Source of the DNA: Candidatus Woesearchaeota archaeon
Lineage (GTDB): Archaea > Nanobdellota > Nanobdellia > Woesearchaeales > UBA10200
DNA: 24,266 bases
Direction of reading: 5' to 3'
Assembly: GCA_016180275.1 (NCBI GenBank)
Contig: JACPBN010000043.1
Coordinates: 1-24,266, forward strand
Shown here in pieces: positions 23,150 through 24,266 of this stretch. The position numbers and the translations under genes were made by a program. Under the pieces are notes generated by a model. It saw nothing but the letters and a program-made list of their open reading frames with translations, ran no database searches and was not told the origin of the DNA. Position 1 is the stretch's first letter. Each line of letters opens with the position of its first letter.

Positions 23150-23469
23150 TTTCCACCTCTAAGTTTAATTCTTGAGTAAACAACATTGGCATTTTTAGGC
23201 AGCCTTACTTGCACAGTTTTGTTTTGAGACTGTGTAAATGTTAGAGAAGCTGTCTGCAAATTTGTTGTGAAATTATTCTGCCGTTGAGTACCATTAGAGA
23301 ATACTTTTAAGTCTATATACTGATAATCAGATAGATTGCCATCGCTGACTTCAACCAAGATTGAATAATTGCCTTCATCACTTGCATTGCTCTGCCATAA
23401 GCCAGTAGAGTTAAACGGCGATGAATAATAGAATGTAATAGCATCATTATCATATCTGTCCACTTGCAT
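23146..23469 (-). other. Surface protein fragment: cadherin-like domain and tail
   Basis: Second frame of the same gene, up to 107 residues. It completes the cadherin/Ig-like domain (YDNDAITFYYSSPF, GNYSILVEVSDGNLSDYQYIDLKV) and has TASLTFTQSQNKTVQVRLPK, a strand pattern common near domain starts in archaeal surface proteins. The apparent ATG at 23469 overlaps the preceding frame and is an artefact of the frameshift. Confidence 0.68.
23153..23159 (-). promoter_or_regulatory. Shine-Dalgarno of the secreted-protein gene
   Basis: On the minus strand GAGGTGG ends 3 nt before TTG 23149 and encodes part of the last RGG of the upstream protein. It is the strongest ribosome-binding match in this region and supports a TTG start coupled to the upstream stop. 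Confidence 0.65.
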
Positions 23470-24266
23470 TTAAGTTTATCAATTCTCCAGCAATCGCTGT
23501 TATGTTGTCAATTGCATCTAATACAGGAAGTGAGTTATTGCCTGTCAAAGTCGTCAGGACAGCAATTGGTGAGCCTGCTCTTTTGACAGAAAGTTCTGCT
23601 ACGCCTTTGCCTGACAAATCTCCAATGACAGGCGAGCTTCCTATCTGGCCTTCAATATTAAATTCCTGAAGAATGCTGCCATTATTCCTTAATACCAATA
23701 CACCGAAAGAGTTTTTTGCCAGAATTATGTCGTAATTGCCATCACCATCTATGTCAGCAATATTCGGCGAGACATCAATCATCGCGATGCTTCCTGTGCT
23801 CGGATATGTCCATTGTAAAGAAGTATCGTAATCGTAAACTTTTACTTTGCTAAGGTCGCTTCCTGCTGAAACAGCACCTTGAACAACAATTTCTAGATTG
23901 CTGTCAGAATCCAAGTTAGCAATTGCAGGCGCAACTAGAGAATAAATGTCTAAAGGAATAGCTTTCTCAGTGGTGCAAGTGCTTGCATTGATTATATACA
24001 AAGTATTGTTGCAAATATTATTGTTCAAGCAGGTATAATTTGCTGTCGTATAGATTATTTCATATTGGTTATCCCTGTCAATATCATAGATCACAGGCGC
24101 GCCTAGAATCTTGCCATTTGTGTTCTGGCATTTTAACGACAATGTGCCAGCATTATAATCATAAACCTTAATGCCGTAATACCCAGGGACAACTATCTCC
24201 TGATTGTCATCTGAGTCTAGGTTGGCAATTGCAACTGCTCCTTGCGCGCCGCCATTGTTAGATGCA
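23450..24266 (-). other. Surface protein fragment: FG-GAP/VCBS propeller part
   Basis: Continuous frame from the window edge to TGA 23450, about 271 residues. It holds at least four propeller blades with acidic calcium-binding loops and Asn-X-Ser/Thr sites (ANYTC, INAST, NNGSI, DNITA), and ends at the start of a cadherin-like domain (LPVLDAIDNITAIAGELINL). An internal TTG at 24142 is not a real start, because the coding frame and repeat pattern continue upstream. Confidence 0.75.

Larger units (their letters stand above)
23146..24266 (-). pseudogene. FG-GAP/VCBS-repeat surface protein, frameshifted, 5' end outside window
   Basis: The frame is open from the right edge. The N-terminal visible part has calcium-type beta-propeller repeats with D-x-D-x-D/N loops: ANLDSDDNQEIVV, YDIDRDNQYEIIY, ANLDSDSNLEIVV, ADIDGDGNYDIIL, spaced as in FG-GAP/VCBS (integrin-alpha-like) repeats. 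A cadherin/Ig-like domain follows. At about 23461 one frame ends LNASGQI and the next begins VDRYDNDAITFYY; deleting one G of GG there gives LNASDRYDNDAITFYY, which fits the usual domain pattern. The C-terminal part ends VRLPKNANVVYSRIKLRGGN at TGA 23146, in the middle of what is normally a longer domain, so the 3' end may be truncated. An adhesion or surface-layer role is likely; a sequencing error is an alternative to true decay. Confidence 0.72.

Noticed and set aside
22430..23470. Programmed frameshifting as an explanation for the broken surface-protein genes
   Set aside because: The shift sites share no slippery heptamer or downstream structure that I can see, and a fourth lesion is a deletion, so decay or sequence error is simpler.

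Overview
The window is archaeal and AT-rich. The evidence is the RNA polymerase subunit D tail, ribosomal proteins L18e-L13-S9 in archaeal order, a tRNA-Leu with an intron at 37/38, TATA-type promoters, GGTGA-type ribosome-binding sites and an AglB oligosaccharyltransferase. Gene content and the style of the surface proteins suggest a DPANN-type archaeon (Woesearchaeales/Pacearchaeales-like); this placement is inference, not shown by a marker tree.

Layout. (1) 1-1825, plus strand: informational block with rpoD 3' end, tRNA-Leu(GAG), rpl18e, rpl13 and rps9. (2) 1954-7776, plus: an unknown single-pass membrane protein, the oligosaccharyltransferase aglB, and a multi-pass GT-C glycosyltransferase. 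(3) 7861-14708, plus: a sugar locus with rfbF and rfbG (CDP-4-keto-6-deoxyglucose synthesis), a zinc-finger-containing sugar C-methyltransferase, a Gfo/Idh/MocA oxidoreductase, a DPM1-like GT2 and a Wzx-type flippase. A 256-bp terminal-inverted-repeat element lies between rfbG and the methyltransferase gene. (4) 14792-19526, minus: methyltransferase, GT4, polysaccharide deacetylase, GT-B and GT87-like genes, tightly packed, with two REP-like CUUG hairpins at one gene end. (5) 19632-20786, plus: a GT4 gene, convergent with and overlapping by 4 bp (6) 20783-24266, minus: two neighbouring secreted repeat-protein genes, both broken by single-base frameshifts and one also by an internal deletion.

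How it fits together: RfbF and RfbG would make CDP-4-keto-6-deoxyglucose, the C-methyltransferase could add a methyl branch next to the keto group, and the Gfo/Idh protein could reduce a ketone. GT2/GT4/GT-B enzymes would build a lipid-linked glycan on the cytoplasmic face, the flippase would move it outward, the GT-C enzymes (GT39-like, GT87-like) would extend it, and AglB would transfer it to Asn-X-Ser/Thr sites. The secreted proteins at the right end are very rich in such sites and are plausible acceptors. The best candidate for an undescribed system is an archaeal N-glycan (or surface glycan) carrying a CDP-derived, C-methylated 6-deoxyhexose. No dehydrase of the RfbH type is seen in the window, so a 3-deoxy sugar is not predicted from these genes.
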